A DNA stretch of 59,050 nt from Streptomyces griseus (GCA_943330705.2 CALQIT020000011.1:1-59050), one strand, 5' to 3'. Positions 50,430 through 58,813 are shown, numbered from the stretch's first letter. Made by a program: numbers and translations. The notes: a model not told the origin generated them from the sequence alone.

Positions 50430-50867
50430 ATGAATAATAAATTAATAGAAAAAGAAATACAAAATACGGAAACGAAAGCTGAAAGTGCCAAGAAGAGAAA
50501 ATCGAGTGATGAGGATCAATACAGAATCGTCATTAGCAAGGAAGTCAATGATGCCTTAGAGCTCGCAGTTAGCAAAACCAACGCAGACTTCCATGGCGTA
50601 TCGGTTGATAAATCAGACGTTGGCAATTATCTATTGGCTAATGCCACAAAAGTCTTCACGGATAGCGACGTCAAGGCCCTCAGGTCTCTGCATTTTGACG
50701 AAAAGAAGATTTTACGCTCGCTTCTTAGGAACGCAGGTGACGATTCTGAACTTCCTGAACACTTGAAAAAGGCAATCCGAGAACATTATGGAATCACGGA
50801 AGCCTCAAAAAAGAGAAGTTCCAAAACAACAAACGAGATATCCACAGAAAAGAATGTGGATATCTAG
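50430..50867 (+). CDS. Small basic protein next to the nested repeat, possible relaxosome accessory
   Basis: A 145-aa hydrophilic protein. The N-terminus is a charged, low-complexity stretch (KAESAKKRKSSDEDQ). A helical core (ISKEVNDALELAVSKTN, DVGNYLLANATKVF, KKILRSLLRNAG) and a basic tail follow. This could be a ribbon-helix-helix or MobC-like DNA-binding protein, but no firm motif is seen. It starts 23 bases after the nested inverted repeat, a natural place for a protein that binds it. Its partner at 49469 is on the other side. Confidence 0.5.
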   Translation: MNNKLIEKEIQNTETKAESAKKRKSSDEDQYRIVISKEVNDALELAVSKTNADFHGVSVDKSDVGNYLLANATKVFTDSDVKALRSLHFDEKKILRSLLRNAGDDSELPEHLKKAIREHYGITEASKKRSSKTTNEISTEKNVDI

Positions 50868-50965
50868 GAACCCCAATCACTAATCCTAGCGTGAATTGCG
50901 CGCCCACCTGAAATCCACTATCACTCTGGCGGGCCTTGAAAGGCCTGGGATTCAGGAGTACAGTA

Positions 50966-51202
50966 ATGTCTGGATCACAAATCCAAGGTTCTTCAGAACC
51001 ACCGATCTTTGAAAATAAAATAGTACCCATGTGGGCTTCGACTAAGGATGCCGCCGCCATTTTAGGGATCACTCCCAACGCTCTACGAATTCGCAAATGT
51101 CGTGGACAAATAGAATGTCGGTTTTTTGGAAATCAACTTCGTTTTAATGTCGGCTACCTCCAATCACTTTTTCGCGAAATGCGAAAGGAACGAAAGGAGT
51201 AA
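50966..51202 (+). CDS. Excisionase-like MerR-type HTH protein
   Basis: A 78-aa protein. The ATG at 50966 is used, with CAGGAG upstream. MWASTKDAAAILGITPNALRIRKCRGQIECRFFGNQLRFN is a winged-helix domain of the excisionase type. Such proteins bend attachment-site DNA and push the integrase towards excision. It ends 3 bases before the integrase gene start, the classic order. It could also act as a repressor. The pair forms the recombination module of the element. Confidence 0.8.
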   Translation: MSGSQIQGSSEPPIFENKIVPMWASTKDAAAILGITPNALRIRKCRGQIECRFFGNQLRFNVGYLQSLFREMRKERKE

Positions 51203-51205
51203 GAG

Positions 51206-52297
51206 ATGGCAATTACGAAAGTGGTTATTGATGGCAAACTTAAGTTCGAGGTCCTTGTAAAAGTAAGAGATAAATCCGGTAAGCAGCTGGCTAGACGGCG
51301 AAGATATTCCACTGAACGGGATGCAAAAAGAGGCGAGCTTGAACTCTTGAGAGAACTGGAAGGTCACAAAACTAGGATCACTTGGCAATCATGGATCGAG
51401 CACGTTCTAGAGAAATATCGAATCGAGTATCGAACTTCGACATTTTTCAATTATAAGCACTGCTTGAATAAATGGTTCAATCCCGTCTGGAATGATAAAT
51501 TCATCGACGAGATCAAGCCAAGCGATGTTCATAGTGTGATCTTTGACAGTGGAATCGGAATTTCTAGCTACACCCAAAGAGGTCTTCTAAAAATCGTGAA
51601 ACGGGTTTTTAACCTTGCGATTGAAGAAGCTGTTCTTATTAGAAATCCCGCCGTAGGAATTCGCGTCCGCTGTGCCGATGCCAACCAAGGTGTCTTGAAT
51701 AGAAATGAAATCGAGATCCTTTTAAGGGAAGCGCGTCGTACCGAGCACAGATTCTTTCCTCATTGGACCCTTGCGCTCCTTACCGGGATGCGCTCGGGAG
51801 AGCTCCACAGTTTGCGATGGACCGACGTAGATGTTGTCACAGGCAAGATTAATATCAGCAAAGCTTGGACACGATATAACGGCGAAGGGCCAACTAAAAC
51901 TGCAAAGAACCGGGTTTATCCAATATCAAATGAATGCCGAAAATTCCTCGAAGAACTTCGAGCCAGCTTTACTAAGGATTCTGAGTTTGTCCTTCCCCGC
52001 TTGTGGGAATGGACACAAGGAGACCAGGCCAAGGTTCTAAAAAGTTTCTGCGAAGAACTAGGCATTACCCCAGTAAGATTTCACGATCTTCGTGCAACGT
52101 TCATAACGCAAATGCTAAACAACGGTGTCCCGCTTTCTAAGGTTATGGCCATCGTTGGCCACTCTTCCTTAAAGACCACCCAAGGATACTTGCGGTTGTC
52201 CGGTAAGGACATTGAAGGAGCAACCGAGGGTCTTAATATCCAGGTTCCTGAACTTGAAGAGCGGTATGACAATGTGGTGCAGATGAAGCGAAAGTAG
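51206..52297 (+). CDS. int: Tyrosine-recombinase integrase
   Basis: A 363-aa integrase. Catalytic residues are present: Arg196 in TGMRSGELHSLRW, His293 and Arg296 in HDLR, His319 in GHSS, and Tyr328 in TQGYLRL. The N-terminal region (about 1-60) resembles an arm-binding domain, followed by a core-binding domain of helices. It strand-exchanges attP with the tRNA-Gln 3' end. The gene is 80 bases before the attR core, which fits integration at 6849-6864. An excisionase-like gene precedes it. The catalytic set appears complete, so the element may be active. Confidence 0.93.
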   Translation: MAITKVVIDGKLKFEVLVKVRDKSGKQLARRRRYSTERDAKRGELELLRELEGHKTRITWQSWIEHVLEKYRIEYRTSTFFNYKHCLNKWFNPVWNDKFIDEIKPSDVHSVIFDSGIGISSYTQRGLLKIVKRVFNLAIEEAVLIRNPAVGIRVRCADANQGVLNRNEIEILLREARRTEHRFFPHWTLALLTGMRSGELHSLRWTDVDVVTGKINISKAWTRYNGEGPTKTAKNRVYPISNECRKFLEELRASFTKDSEFVLPRLWEWTQGDQAKVLKSFCEELGITPVRFHDLRATFITQMLNNGVPLSKVMAIVGHSSLKTTQGYLRLSGKDIEGATEGLNIQVPELEERYDNVVQMKRK

Positions 52298-52309
52298 TGG
52301 TCTAACTGT

Positions 52310-52327
52310 GGTAACATTTGATAACAT
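52310..52327 (+). repeat. Two arm-type octamers at the element's right end
   Basis: GGTAACAT (52310-52317) and GATAACAT (52320-52327), 10 bp apart, resemble the three left-end octamers (GGTAACAT, GGTTACAC, GGTAACAC at 6978-7007). They lie between the integrase stop and attR, where arm sites are expected. Confidence 0.5.
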
Positions 52328-52352
52328 GGGTTCTAATATTAACAGTCTACTC

Positions 52353-52393
52353 GATGGGTTACCCTGCTACAGAGTTACCCATCCAATTTTCCT
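52353..52393 (+). repeat. attR core with flanking inverted repeat
   Basis: CCCATCCAATTTTCCT at 52378-52393 repeats the tRNA-Gln copy at 6849-6864. GATGGGT (52353-52359) and ACCCATC (52377-52383) form an inverted pair like core-type recombinase sites. Confidence 0.75.
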
Positions 52394-52439
52394 CTTCGAA
52401 AATTGGCACCTGGAAAGACAAAAAATAAGTAACTGAAAA

Positions 52440-52557
52440 CACAGAGAAAGCCAGGCCCCTGGCCAATTTGATTTGAGAAAGTGACTGCAGGTCGCATTTC
52501 ATAGAATTTCGGCGTATTTCCGAATTTGGTAGCACCGTGGTAGCACGTTGGTAGCAC
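52440..52557 (+). repeat. Second left-end-like sequence after attR
   Basis: Downstream of attR there is a hairpin with GCCAGG/CCTGGC at about 52451-52464. Then come TTTGA, GTCGCATTTCA, GTATTTCC and three octamers GGTAGCAC at 52528-52535, 52539-52546 and 52550-52557, 11 bp apart. The same order occurs after attL (hairpin, GTAGCATTTCA, GCATTTCC, three octamers at 11 bp). The two segments look homologous but diverged. This suggests a second related element or its remnant in tandem. Confidence 0.6.
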
Positions 52558-52602
52558 GCCAAACCGCCCTTCCGAAGCCCCACATAGGACTATTTCTAAA
52601 CA

Positions 52603-52621
52603 ATCCGACCTCGGGTCGGAT
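52603..52621 (+). promoter_or_regulatory. Hairpin just upstream of the small ORF
   Basis: ATCCGACC and GGGTCGGAT form an inverted repeat with a 2-base loop, ending directly before GGGAGG, the ribosome-binding site of the ORF at 52632. It may affect translation or end a transcript. Confidence 0.4.
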
Positions 52622-52631
52622 GGGAGGCTCT

Positions 52632-52820
52632 ATGGATAGCATCTTAGTAAAACTGATTATCGGCGCTGCTCTTTTGCAGCTTGGGATTTCGTTCTCAAAA
52701 TTGGGGGATTGTACTTCTTTGGCATGCCGAAAGGAGGTTCGGCGCGCATCAAAAGACGTGCTGAAGATTGATTGGAAGCCTATTTCGGTTTTCCCGGAGG
52801 AAGGGCGGAGGTTTCGTTGA
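52632..52820 (+). CDS. Second small element-end protein with KLI-GAAL motif
   Basis: A 62-aa ORF with GGGAGG 4-5 bases before the ATG. VKLIIGAALLQLGISFSKLG is a hydrophobic N-terminus. A Cys-rich, basic middle (GDCTSLACRKEVRRASKD) and a tail with WKPISVFP follow. It resembles the 56-aa ORF at 7165 (KLITLGAALAILAAS, then SRWSKALLLP) and has the same place relative to an att core. The two proteins are diverged, about a third alike by eye. Function is unknown. A longer frame starts at 52548 but lacks a site. Confidence 0.6.
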   Translation: MDSILVKLIIGAALLQLGISFSKLGDCTSLACRKEVRRASKDVLKIDWKPISVFPEEGRRFR

Positions 52821-52972
52821 GCGGCCTGTGTCTTACTCATTGACTGCTTTATCGCCATCTAATACCCTCTGTTGAGCTATGGGCCTTTCCGTTGTGATCG
52901 TAAGGCAGTAAGTTCGTAAGATCTAAGTTGCGACCCTGAGCTAAAAATACTTTTTAAAAAACTGAATAACCG

Positions 52973-53005
52973 GACACGCGAAAAGCTTATAGCTCTTTTC
53001 GTGTC
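52973..53005 (+). terminator. Hairpin upstream of the 53035 gene
   Basis: GACACG...GAAAAG and CTTTTCGTGTC pair as a long, slightly bulged stem, followed by TTAACTTTTTC. It could end a transcript or attenuate the gene that starts 30 bases later. Confidence 0.5.
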
Positions 53006-53034
53006 TTAACTTTTTCTATGCATCAGGAGCTAAT

Positions 53035-53892
53035 ATGCCTAACGTTAAATGTATTAAAATTGATTCAAAAAATGAAACCGTGACCTATGTAAATGTAGAA
53101 ATTGAAGTGCAAGGTAGCCGTCTCAATAATCCCTTGGGTTATGAGGAGGGATATATGGTTTATTGTGCAAAACACAATAGAACCGAAAGCATTGTAATGT
53201 ACTTTGATGACGGAACTATTGATGACCCGAAGAAAATTCCTCGTCACGGATTTTTATATTGGTCTTCCGCTCTGGAACCTCAATGCGAAAAAATGAACTT
53301 CTCAGACTATCAGGGCTCATGCCGGGCTGTTATCGGTGATGCTCTTATTGTCACCTATAAAGAAGAGAAGAAGAATGGCAAACGTATTGGCCTTTCAATC
53401 CCAATTGACACTACCTTGAGTTTGGAAAATGCCGCTCGATTAGTTGGAAAATACAATGAGGGAATAGAAAGTCGGTTACCAGACTTTACTTGTCTAATTA
53501 ACGAGCGCTTTTCACATCCAGGATATGAAATTTTATTACGCTTAGAAAATGAGGAAGAGCTGGGTTCATTGTATGACGACGTTCTCGACCAACCAATTCG
53601 TAACCTTTCTCCGCAAATTCTTACATTTTCATTCGCGTATCATGAAATTACGGTGATAACTGGCAGAATTGAAAACTTGGACGAAAAAGTGCAAATTTCG
53701 ATATTCGAGTCCGACAGAGCTGACTTGCGCTGTCTAGCTTCTTGCACTTTGGCTGCCAACAAAATACCGGCGTGGGTGAATGGACGGCTGCGAGACTACT
53801 ATTTTAATACTCTCGTTGCAGCTCCCTTAAACAAGAAGGTAGGCTTCGCTAAAAGTATGGAAGAGATGCACCAAAGATTGGGAATTGATTAG
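53035..53892 (+). CDS. Uncharacterised protein after attR
   Basis: A 285-aa soluble protein of unknown family. There is no signal peptide. AGGAG lies 7 bases before the ATG. The sequence is mixed alpha/beta with alternating strands (TYVNVEIEVQGSRL, ESIVMYFDDGTID) and a basic C-terminus (KSMEEMHQRLG). I see no catalytic motif. It lies alone between a hairpin and the GGGCTCGA hairpin, then the HEPN-like gene. It could be cargo of the second element. Confidence 0.6.
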   Translation: MPNVKCIKIDSKNETVTYVNVEIEVQGSRLNNPLGYEEGYMVYCAKHNRTESIVMYFDDGTIDDPKKIPRHGFLYWSSALEPQCEKMNFSDYQGSCRAVIGDALIVTYKEEKKNGKRIGLSIPIDTTLSLENAARLVGKYNEGIESRLPDFTCLINERFSHPGYEILLRLENEEELGSLYDDVLDQPIRNLSPQILTFSFAYHEITVITGRIENLDEKVQISIFESDRADLRCLASCTLAANKIPAWVNGRLRDYYFNTLVAAPLNKKVGFAKSMEEMHQRLGID

Positions 53893-53902
53893 GCATAAAT
53901 GC

Positions 53903-53922
53903 GGGCTCGATTAGTCGAGCCC
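53903..53922 (+). terminator. Terminator-like hairpin after 53892
   Basis: GGGCTCGA-TTAG-TCGAGCCC is a perfect 8-bp stem with a 4-base loop, 11 bases after the stop. No T-run follows, so termination is probable but not certain. Confidence 0.6.
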
Positions 53923-53973
53923 CTAACTCCATCCCTCAAAAAAAACCATATATAACTCCTTCTGGAAAGAATT

Positions 53974-54948
53974 ATGCGACTACTTAGAAATTTGACCTAT
54001 AAAATTAAGACAACACGCGAAATCTGGTTCTCCGGAAAGTCCTTTAGAACACTTGAACTAGCTGAAGATTCTCATATTCGATCAACCGTTCGATCGATTC
54101 TGATGGATTGGCTAAAACCCCAATCCGAGCAACAAGTATACTCAATAAATGATAATGTCGAAAAAATCGTGGAATCAGTAAAGAGATCACCTGGCCTGGC
54201 GCCATCTCAGCAACTCGAAGAACTTTTACAAACTGGTGAAATTTTAAATCAGGCATTCTGGTTTCACAGTCAGCTATCGGGACTTACCGCCACTTGGGAA
54301 TTTAAAGTACGCTTTTTGGGTTCTAAATTTGGAATAAGCCCCAATACCCCTGCGAATAATAAATCAAAGGAAAACAGAGCCAAGAAATCTGTTCAACATA
54401 TTTCCCTTGCGGACACGATCAAAGAATTAAATAAAAAATCAAACCACAGATTAAATTTGAGATTTAATGAACTAAGTGGGCTTAGAGATTCGATTATTCA
54501 CTGCAACCCCCAAGCAATGAAGCCATATTCCCAGGCACTTTTCGGTAAGAATGGCACTAAAAACCTCAGAGGTAATGTAATTACAATATCAGTGGGGTCC
54601 GGAAAAATTCAGAACATGAGTGACGTAAAACACGAGGCGGAGATCGAATCACTCGACTTGTTTGGCTGGTTTATTGAGGTATTTAACTCAGGACTACCCA
54701 AAAAGGCATTTGATGCATTCGACGAATCTATTCGGGCTATTGACACTCTTATTACATTTTCTGCCTGTTGTTTCGATGAAAGAAAGGGCATTTTCAAAAA
54801 ACTTGCAATTGATGGAAAAGCTCTCGCAGAGGAAGATATAGTTCTTTTTGAGCAATACTTTGCGAAACCATTTCACTCTGACCCCAAGGATGCCAGAGAA
54901 TTTTTGTCAAAGGTGAGCTCCTGTTTCAAAAATTTGTCCCCTAACTAG
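53974..54948 (+). CDS. Helical protein with HEPN-like RxxxxH motif
   Basis: A 324-aa mainly helical protein. LSGLRDSIIHCNP near residues 167-180 has the HEPN motif: Arg, a polar residue, three more residues and His. HEPN domains are metal-independent RNases or their inactive kin and are common in toxin and defence systems. The rest has no recognised domain. No partner such as an MNT gene is adjacent. It overlaps the kinase gene by 41 bases in the convergent direction. One motif in a helix-rich protein is suggestive only. Confidence 0.55.
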   Translation: MRLLRNLTYKIKTTREIWFSGKSFRTLELAEDSHIRSTVRSILMDWLKPQSEQQVYSINDNVEKIVESVKRSPGLAPSQQLEELLQTGEILNQAFWFHSQLSGLTATWEFKVRFLGSKFGISPNTPANNKSKENRAKKSVQHISLADTIKELNKKSNHRLNLRFNELSGLRDSIIHCNPQAMKPYSQALFGKNGTKNLRGNVITISVGSGKIQNMSDVKHEAEIESLDLFGWFIEVFNSGLPKKAFDAFDESIRAIDTLITFSACCFDERKGIFKKLAIDGKALAEEDIVLFEQYFAKPFHSDPKDAREFLSKVSSCFKNLSPN

Positions 54949-56757
54949 GACAGCAAAGCGCAGCCTTATCTTAGATCCTTGTCCTACTTCCGAATCAATT
55001 TCAATCTGTCCACCCCAAGACCTCACAACTCTATGAGCGTGAAGCAAACCAACCCCTTTTCCATTTTGTTTACCATAAGAGACTTCCCGATCCCCCAAAT
55101 GGTTAAGTACTTCGGGAGGAATTCCCTTACCCATATCTGAAATCTCAAGGACCAATAGATTCTTTTGAGCACTCAATGAAATAGACACTATTCCATGGCC
55201 GCTATCGTAAGACTCAATGCCATTATTTATAACATTTGATATAACGGCTCTCAGTTCGGAAGGGTCTGCAAGCGTTTCATCAATGGAAAGATTCTTTTCA
55301 ATTTCCAGCTTTATCACTAATTCCTGACGGCTCGAATATTCAATTCGCTTCTCTTCGATTAGTTCCTGTACAAAACCCCTTAAGTGCACAATTTCCTTTT
55401 TTGCCGCATTCTCTCCAATGAAGGTTTTCGGCTCCGTACTTTCAAAATCCAATGATGGCATTCGAGTGCTTTCATTGGCTCTAACGTCCCCCTGTTTCCC
55501 CAACCTCTCAGTCAAAGTCTTTATTTCCTTCACTGAATTACGCAGGGCTTTAACAATCCATTCCGGCGCCATTGGTACCATGGGAATCATCATCTCAATG
55601 GTTACCAACGGTGACTTGATGTTATGGGCGACTTCTTTCGCCATCTGAACTCGCGTTTGAATCTTTTCGGCTTCAATTACCGCCCTTTGAGAGTCCTCAA
55701 TTTTATCAAGTAATCGATCAAATTCACCAGTCAGGAAGGCCACCTCATCCTTACCTTCCAATTGAACACGCTCCTTAATATCGCCATGCTCTTTAATGCC
55801 ACGGATCTTTGTGACCGCTCTTTCGATATTTCTGACCAATCTACGGGATAGCACGCGGCTGAAGATAAATGCCAATATCAGGCTAACAAAACCCAAAATC
55901 AAAAACGCGCCCTTTGTGGTCGCCTTAAGAGCAGCCAGTTCCCCTTTAGAAACTTCCGCTTCGAGAACGTAATAATATTCACCATTCTTTGATGTACCAG
56001 CGGCGTCACATTGACAACATCTTGTGTGGCTAGATAGTACCTTTGTATAAAATTTGAAATTGTCGCCAGAGCTAAATACATCGCTGAAGTCAGACGGAAG
56101 CTGTTTTACAATGCCACCGAACTCGACCTTTTGTGACGTAAATTTACCGAAAGGCATTCCATCCGGCGAGTATAGCGACATGGATAGAATATTTTTGTCG
56201 GCACTGACGGCTTCAGCCAGGGTTTTGGCAATGAAATCAACACGAACTCCAACTTCAATGATTTTGTCCCTCTTTATACTAGGGATAGACAAAAACTTAA
56301 AAGGTTTGGGTTCTGGTTTCGGTTGGATAATCGGCGTAGCTTCTACGCTTGAAGTCCCATCTATCAGCTTTCGGTAATCCTGGCAGAACGAAAAAAGATT
56401 TGGAATCTTCTCAGGAGTTTCATTGGTTGATCGAATGAATTTCCCATTTTTGTCTGTGACAAAAATATGGGTAACATTAAGTTCTTTTTGAAGTTCAAAA
56501 AGTTTCGAGGTTGGAAGTAAGCCCTGGGCGGCGTCTTTCTCTGCCACTACCTTTGCAGCATTGTGCATTAAGTTCTCAGTGCTCAGATCTAATCTGTTTA
56601 GGGTATCGGCCAAAATCCTCGTAAATACTGAGTAGCGGGCGACAAACCGCTCTTCGGACTGTGTAATAAAATAGGTATATGCAGCCCAGATCAGTAAACC
56701 ACCGATTACAAAGCTTGTGGCAAAAACAGAAATGAAGATCTTACGGGAAAATCTCAT
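54907..56757 (-). CDS. Membrane histidine kinase of the second sigma-54 system
   Basis: A 616-aa sensor kinase. TM1 is about 8-28 and TM2 about 282-302, enclosing a 250-residue sensing domain of the dCACHE/PAS-like kind with a CCQC cluster (247-250). A HAMP domain (about 303-355) leads to the His378 region, AHNIKSP. The ATPase domain has NVINNGIESYDSG, DMGKGIP and GKGVGLLHA. It is the last gene of the minus-strand operon after the cupin gene. It probably phosphorylates the NtrC-type regulator encoded first. The overlap with the 53974 gene is convergent and unusual. Confidence 0.92.
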   Translation of the reverse strand: MRFSRKIFISVFATSFVIGGLLIWAAYTYFITQSEERFVARYSVFTRILADTLNRLDLSTENLMHNAAKVVAEKDAAQGLLPTSKLFELQKELNVTHIFVTDKNGKFIRSTNETPEKIPNLFSFCQDYRKLIDGTSSVEATPIIQPKPEPKPFKFLSIPSIKRDKIIEVGVRVDFIAKTLAEAVSADKNILSMSLYSPDGMPFGKFTSQKVEFGGIVKQLPSDFSDVFSSGDNFKFYTKVLSSHTRCCQCDAAGTSKNGEYYYVLEAEVSKGELAALKATTKGAFLILGFVSLILAFIFSRVLSRRLVRNIERAVTKIRGIKEHGDIKERVQLEGKDEVAFLTGEFDRLLDKIEDSQRAVIEAEKIQTRVQMAKEVAHNIKSPLVTIEMMIPMVPMAPEWIVKALRNSVKEIKTLTERLGKQGDVRANESTRMPSLDFESTEPKTFIGENAAKKEIVHLRGFVQELIEEKRIEYSSRQELVIKLEIEKNLSIDETLADPSELRAVISNVINNGIESYDSGHGIVSISLSAQKNLLVLEISDMGKGIPPEVLNHLGDREVSYGKQNGKGVGLLHAHRVVRSWGGQIEIDSEVGQGSKIRLRFAVLVRGQIFETGAHL

Positions 56758-57350
56758 TCATGAACCTTTGCATTTGGCTCCCTAGTAAATCGCATGATGT
56801 CGTCACGAAGTTGTGGGAATTGTGCTGTTAATGATTCTCTGTCGCCAATTTCAAAGTCTTCAAATTCAAATCCAGGAGCAACTGTTGTCCCCATCAGGGC
56901 CCAACTTCCGCCATCTTTTAGCATTAAGGCTTGCCAAACTCCACGGGGAACTACGACTTGTGGGGTTTCGCCCAACATGATGTTGGACCCCAAAATAAAT
57001 CGGCTTAACCTACCAGACTCATCAATCAGAATCATTTCGACTGGGTCGCCGCTGTAAAAGTGAAAGATCTCATCGCTTTTCACTCGGTGCAAAGCCGAAA
57101 AACTTCCCTTGGTAATGACATAATAGATTGCCGTGGAGATATCCCGCTTTGAATTTGAATCAATTCCATAATCGGCTGCTGGAAGAGTGGCCTGAGACCC
57201 CCTATAGGTTTCTCGGAAGTACCCACCTTCTTCCGGCAACGGCTTTAAATCCAATTTTTTAATAATATCTTGCGCGGTAATCATTTCAGCTTCTCCTCTT
57301 GTACAAAATGTAAACAAAATTCCAATTGCTAGTATATTGATCGTTCTCAC
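56754..57350 (-). CDS. Exported DUF985-type cupin
   Basis: A 198-aa protein whose N-terminus (INILAIGILFTFCTRGEAE) is a signal peptide; the rest is the DUF985 cupin fold. Typical blocks are LKPLPEEGGYFRETYRG, STAIYYVITKGSFSALHRVKSDEIFHFY, VVVPRGVWQALML and WALMGTTVAPGFEFEDFE. The conserved His and Glu residues (HRVKSDE, FHFY) could bind metal. Most members are cytosolic and possibly sugar or metal related. Export here is unusual. It shares ATGA with the kinase and overlaps the regulator gene by 4 bases, so it may tune the kinase signal. Confidence 0.8.
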   Translation of the reverse strand: MRTINILAIGILFTFCTRGEAEMITAQDIIKKLDLKPLPEEGGYFRETYRGSQATLPAADYGIDSNSKRDISTAIYYVITKGSFSALHRVKSDEIFHFYSGDPVEMILIDESGRLSRFILGSNIMLGETPQVVVPRGVWQALMLKDGGSWALMGTTVAPGFEFEDFEIGDRESLTAQFPQLRDDIMRFTREPNAKVHE

Positions 57351-58813
57351 TGGAATACCTTTTCGCCCTTGTTGATAATTTTTCGATTTGTGTACTTAGC
57401 ATAGACTTCACCCTCAGACTTCGAGCCAAGTCCATAAAGCTTGAGCCATTTAAAAATAGTACTTCTAGCAATTCCAATGCGAGCTCCTAGTTCAACAGCA
57501 CTACCCCCAGCCGCATCCAAAGCTGCCTTGAAATACTCCCGCTCCGCTGCTTTCAAGAACTCCCGATAATTTTCTGGGTTTAGATCACCAATTGCTCGAG
57601 GTAGACTTGCTTCCAGTTTACGGACTCGAAATTTTGAGTCCTGAATTGGGTCCGCTATCGAGATGTCATCAAATTGAATTTCTGCCGCATTCCTTCTGCG
57701 GGCAGAGATAACGGCTCGCTCAATTGCATTGCGAAGTTCGCGAATATTTCCAGGCCAATCGAAGTCTTCCAAAGTCCGAATTGCCTTTTCTGAAATCTTG
57801 TAATTCGGTCCTCCGATTTGTAGAGTGAAAAGCTTCGCAAGGTCGCCGATATCCGATTTTCGCTCCCGCAAAGGCGAAGTTTGAACTCTAATAACGTTCA
57901 ATCGGTGGAAAAGATCCTCACGAAACTCACCTGCAACCACAAGGTTTTCAAGACACTTATTCGTGGCCGTAATAATTCGGCAATTAATTTTGATTACTCG
58001 GCTGTCACCTACTCGCGTAAGTTCGCCTTCCTGAATGACTCGCAAAAGGCGAACCTGGGCCGACATGGGCATTTCACCTATTTCATCCAAAAATAAGTCC
58101 CCGTTGTGTGCCAACTCAAAGCGCCCGGGCCGATCCTGTGTAGCCCCAGTGAAAGCACCTTTCTTATGACCAAATAGTTCGCTTTCAATTAGATTTTCAG
58201 GAATGGCTCCGCAATTGAGGGCCACAAAGGGTCTCTTGCCTTCGTCCTCAATGGCATTGAGCCTTCGCGCTATCAGCTCTTTACCAGTTCCACTCTCGCC
58301 AGTGATAAGGACATGAGCTGAGGAGCCTTTAAGACTTAAGATTGTTTCCCTCAACTGCATGGTCGAAGGCGCCTTGCCAATGATTTCGTAGCGAAAGGCT
58401 TCTTTTACTTGCTGTTCAAGATTACTTAGTCTTCGATTGGACGCTGCCTTCGATACGGCAACCGGAATGCGAACCAAAAGATCGGGCACAATGTTTTCCG
58501 ATTTGATGACATAATCATCGGCGCCACGAGCGATACAATGTTTAACCGAGCTAAAATCAGAATCGGAAGTAAGGATGATGATAACAGTATTGGGGTGGAC
58601 TTCCTTAATCTCAGAAATTAGCTCAATGCCGTCACCATCGGGCAACCCCTTATCTAAAATAACGACATCGTAAGAATTTTTAAAAAGCTTGGCTCGAGCA
58701 GAGGCAAGATCACCGGCTTCATCGACGTCGTTGTAAACTCCAAGGAGCTGTACAACTGCTCCTCTAAAGGATTCCATGTCTTCGACCATCAATATTTTAA
58801 AACTAGATTTCAC
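57347..58813 (-). CDS. NtrC-type sigma-54 response regulator (second system)
   Basis: A 488-aa activator starting with GTG at 58813, with AGGGTG just upstream. The receiver has Asp54 in VILDKGLPDGDG. The AAA+ domain has GESGTGKE, the GAFTGA loop, LDEIGEMP and a conserved HRLNVIRVQTSPLRER region. The C-terminus is a Fis-like helix-turn-helix (GSAVELGARIGIARSTIFKWLKLYG). It activates sigma-54 promoters. A candidate sigma-54 site and three phased AAAAGTCT copies lie upstream of its own gene, so autoactivation is likely. The kinase and cupin genes follow in the same operon. Confidence 0.93.
   Translation of the reverse strand: MKSSFKILMVEDMESFRGAVVQLLGVYNDVDEAGDLASARAKLFKNSYDVVILDKGLPDGDGIELISEIKEVHPNTVIIILTSDSDFSSVKHCIARGADDYVIKSENIVPDLLVRIPVAVSKAASNRRLSNLEQQVKEAFRYEIIGKAPSTMQLRETILSLKGSSAHVLITGESGTGKELIARRLNAIEDEGKRPFVALNCGAIPENLIESELFGHKKGAFTGATQDRPGRFELAHNGDLFLDEIGEMPMSAQVRLLRVIQEGELTRVGDSRVIKINCRIITATNKCLENLVVAGEFREDLFHRLNVIRVQTSPLRERKSDIGDLAKLFTLQIGGPNYKISEKAIRTLEDFDWPGNIRELRNAIERAVISARRRNAAEIQFDDISIADPIQDSKFRVRKLEASLPRAIGDLNPENYREFLKAAEREYFKAALDAAGGSAVELGARIGIARSTIFKWLKLYGLGSKSEGEVYAKYTNRKIINKGEKVFQ

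Noticed and set aside
52359..52583. Minus-strand ORF over the attR region
   Set aside because: It reads the att core and the phased octamers in reverse and overlaps them; no start signal.
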